Source: an uncultured Methylotenera sp.
GTDB taxonomy: Bacteria > Pseudomonadota > Gammaproteobacteria > Burkholderiales > Methylophilaceae
Reading direction: 5' to 3'
DNA: 6,012 nucleotides
Assembly: GCA_937957775.1 (NCBI GenBank)
Contig: CALFXV010000082.1
Coordinates: forward strand, 1-6,012
Position 1 is the stretch's first letter. The number at the start of each line of letters is the position of its first letter. The notes beneath the pieces are model-generated. The model was not told where the DNA came from and did not search any database. It saw only the letters and a list, made by a program, of their open reading frames with translations. The translations under genes were made by a program, and so were the position numbers. This document shows positions 5,990-6,012 of this stretch, in pieces.

Positions 5990-6012
5990 CGCATATTGAG
6001 GTGATTAAGCCG

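Noticed and set aside
5902..6012. A frameshift in folC that has removed a normal ATG start.
   Set aside because: The in-frame upstream extension is plausible FolC leader sequence with a well-placed ribosome binding site, and no other frame here offers a recognisable FolC N-terminus. It remains a minor alternative.

Overview
All genes in this window lie on the minus strand, so transcription runs from high to low coordinates. Reading that way, the order is: a short region upstream of folC, folC, a dedD-like SPOR-domain gene, cvpA, purF, metZ, and the first 60 codons of gyrA, which is cut by the window edge. The order folC-SPOR-cvpA-purF-metZ and the protein sequences (the GyrA start [14 protein letters not shown], the E. 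coli-like PurF with Cys2, and the succinylhomoserine-type MetZ) fit a proteobacterium, most likely a betaproteobacterium. This comes from recognising families by eye, not from a database search.

Layout. Positions 5902-6012 hold the folC leader and perhaps the very end of an upstream gene, which would be accD in related genomes. folC (4579-5901), the SPOR gene (3841-4539) and cvpA (3320-3811) are separated by only 29-39 bases and look like one operon. purF (1687-3225) follows after 94 bases that contain a perfect 12-bp direct repeat. Between purF and metZ there are 183 bases packed with regulatory signals. gyrA follows metZ after 127 bases and appears to have its own promoter.

The most interesting part is the metZ leader (about 1504-1680). 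A sigma70-like promoter starts just after the purF stop codon. Next comes an RNA that matches the SAM-II riboswitch aptamer: an H-type pseudoknot with the conserved AUAAA...AGCUAAA segment and two helices that pair on paper. A 13-bp intrinsic terminator hairpin with six U residues follows, 25 bases before the metZ start codon. The conserved AGCUAAA of the aptamer is exactly complementary to UUUAGCU in the 5' arm and loop of the terminator. This suggests a transcriptional OFF switch: SAM-bound aptamer permits the terminator, and free AGCUAAA works as an antiterminator. The aptamer also carries an extra hairpin inserted in loop 1.

How the genes fit together. FolC makes folylpolyglutamates, PurF commits PRPP to purine synthesis (a folate-dependent pathway), CvpA is a membrane protein commonly next to purF, and MetZ makes homocysteine for methionine and SAM. 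The switch upstream of metZ would close a feedback loop from SAM to homocysteine synthesis. Because no other terminator separates purF from metZ, it would also control read-through from the purF operon. A second point of interest is the folC start: the only ATG/GTG/TTG start that covers the conserved N-terminus lacks a ribosome binding site and would clip that region, whereas an AUU codon 14 codons upstream has a well-placed one.
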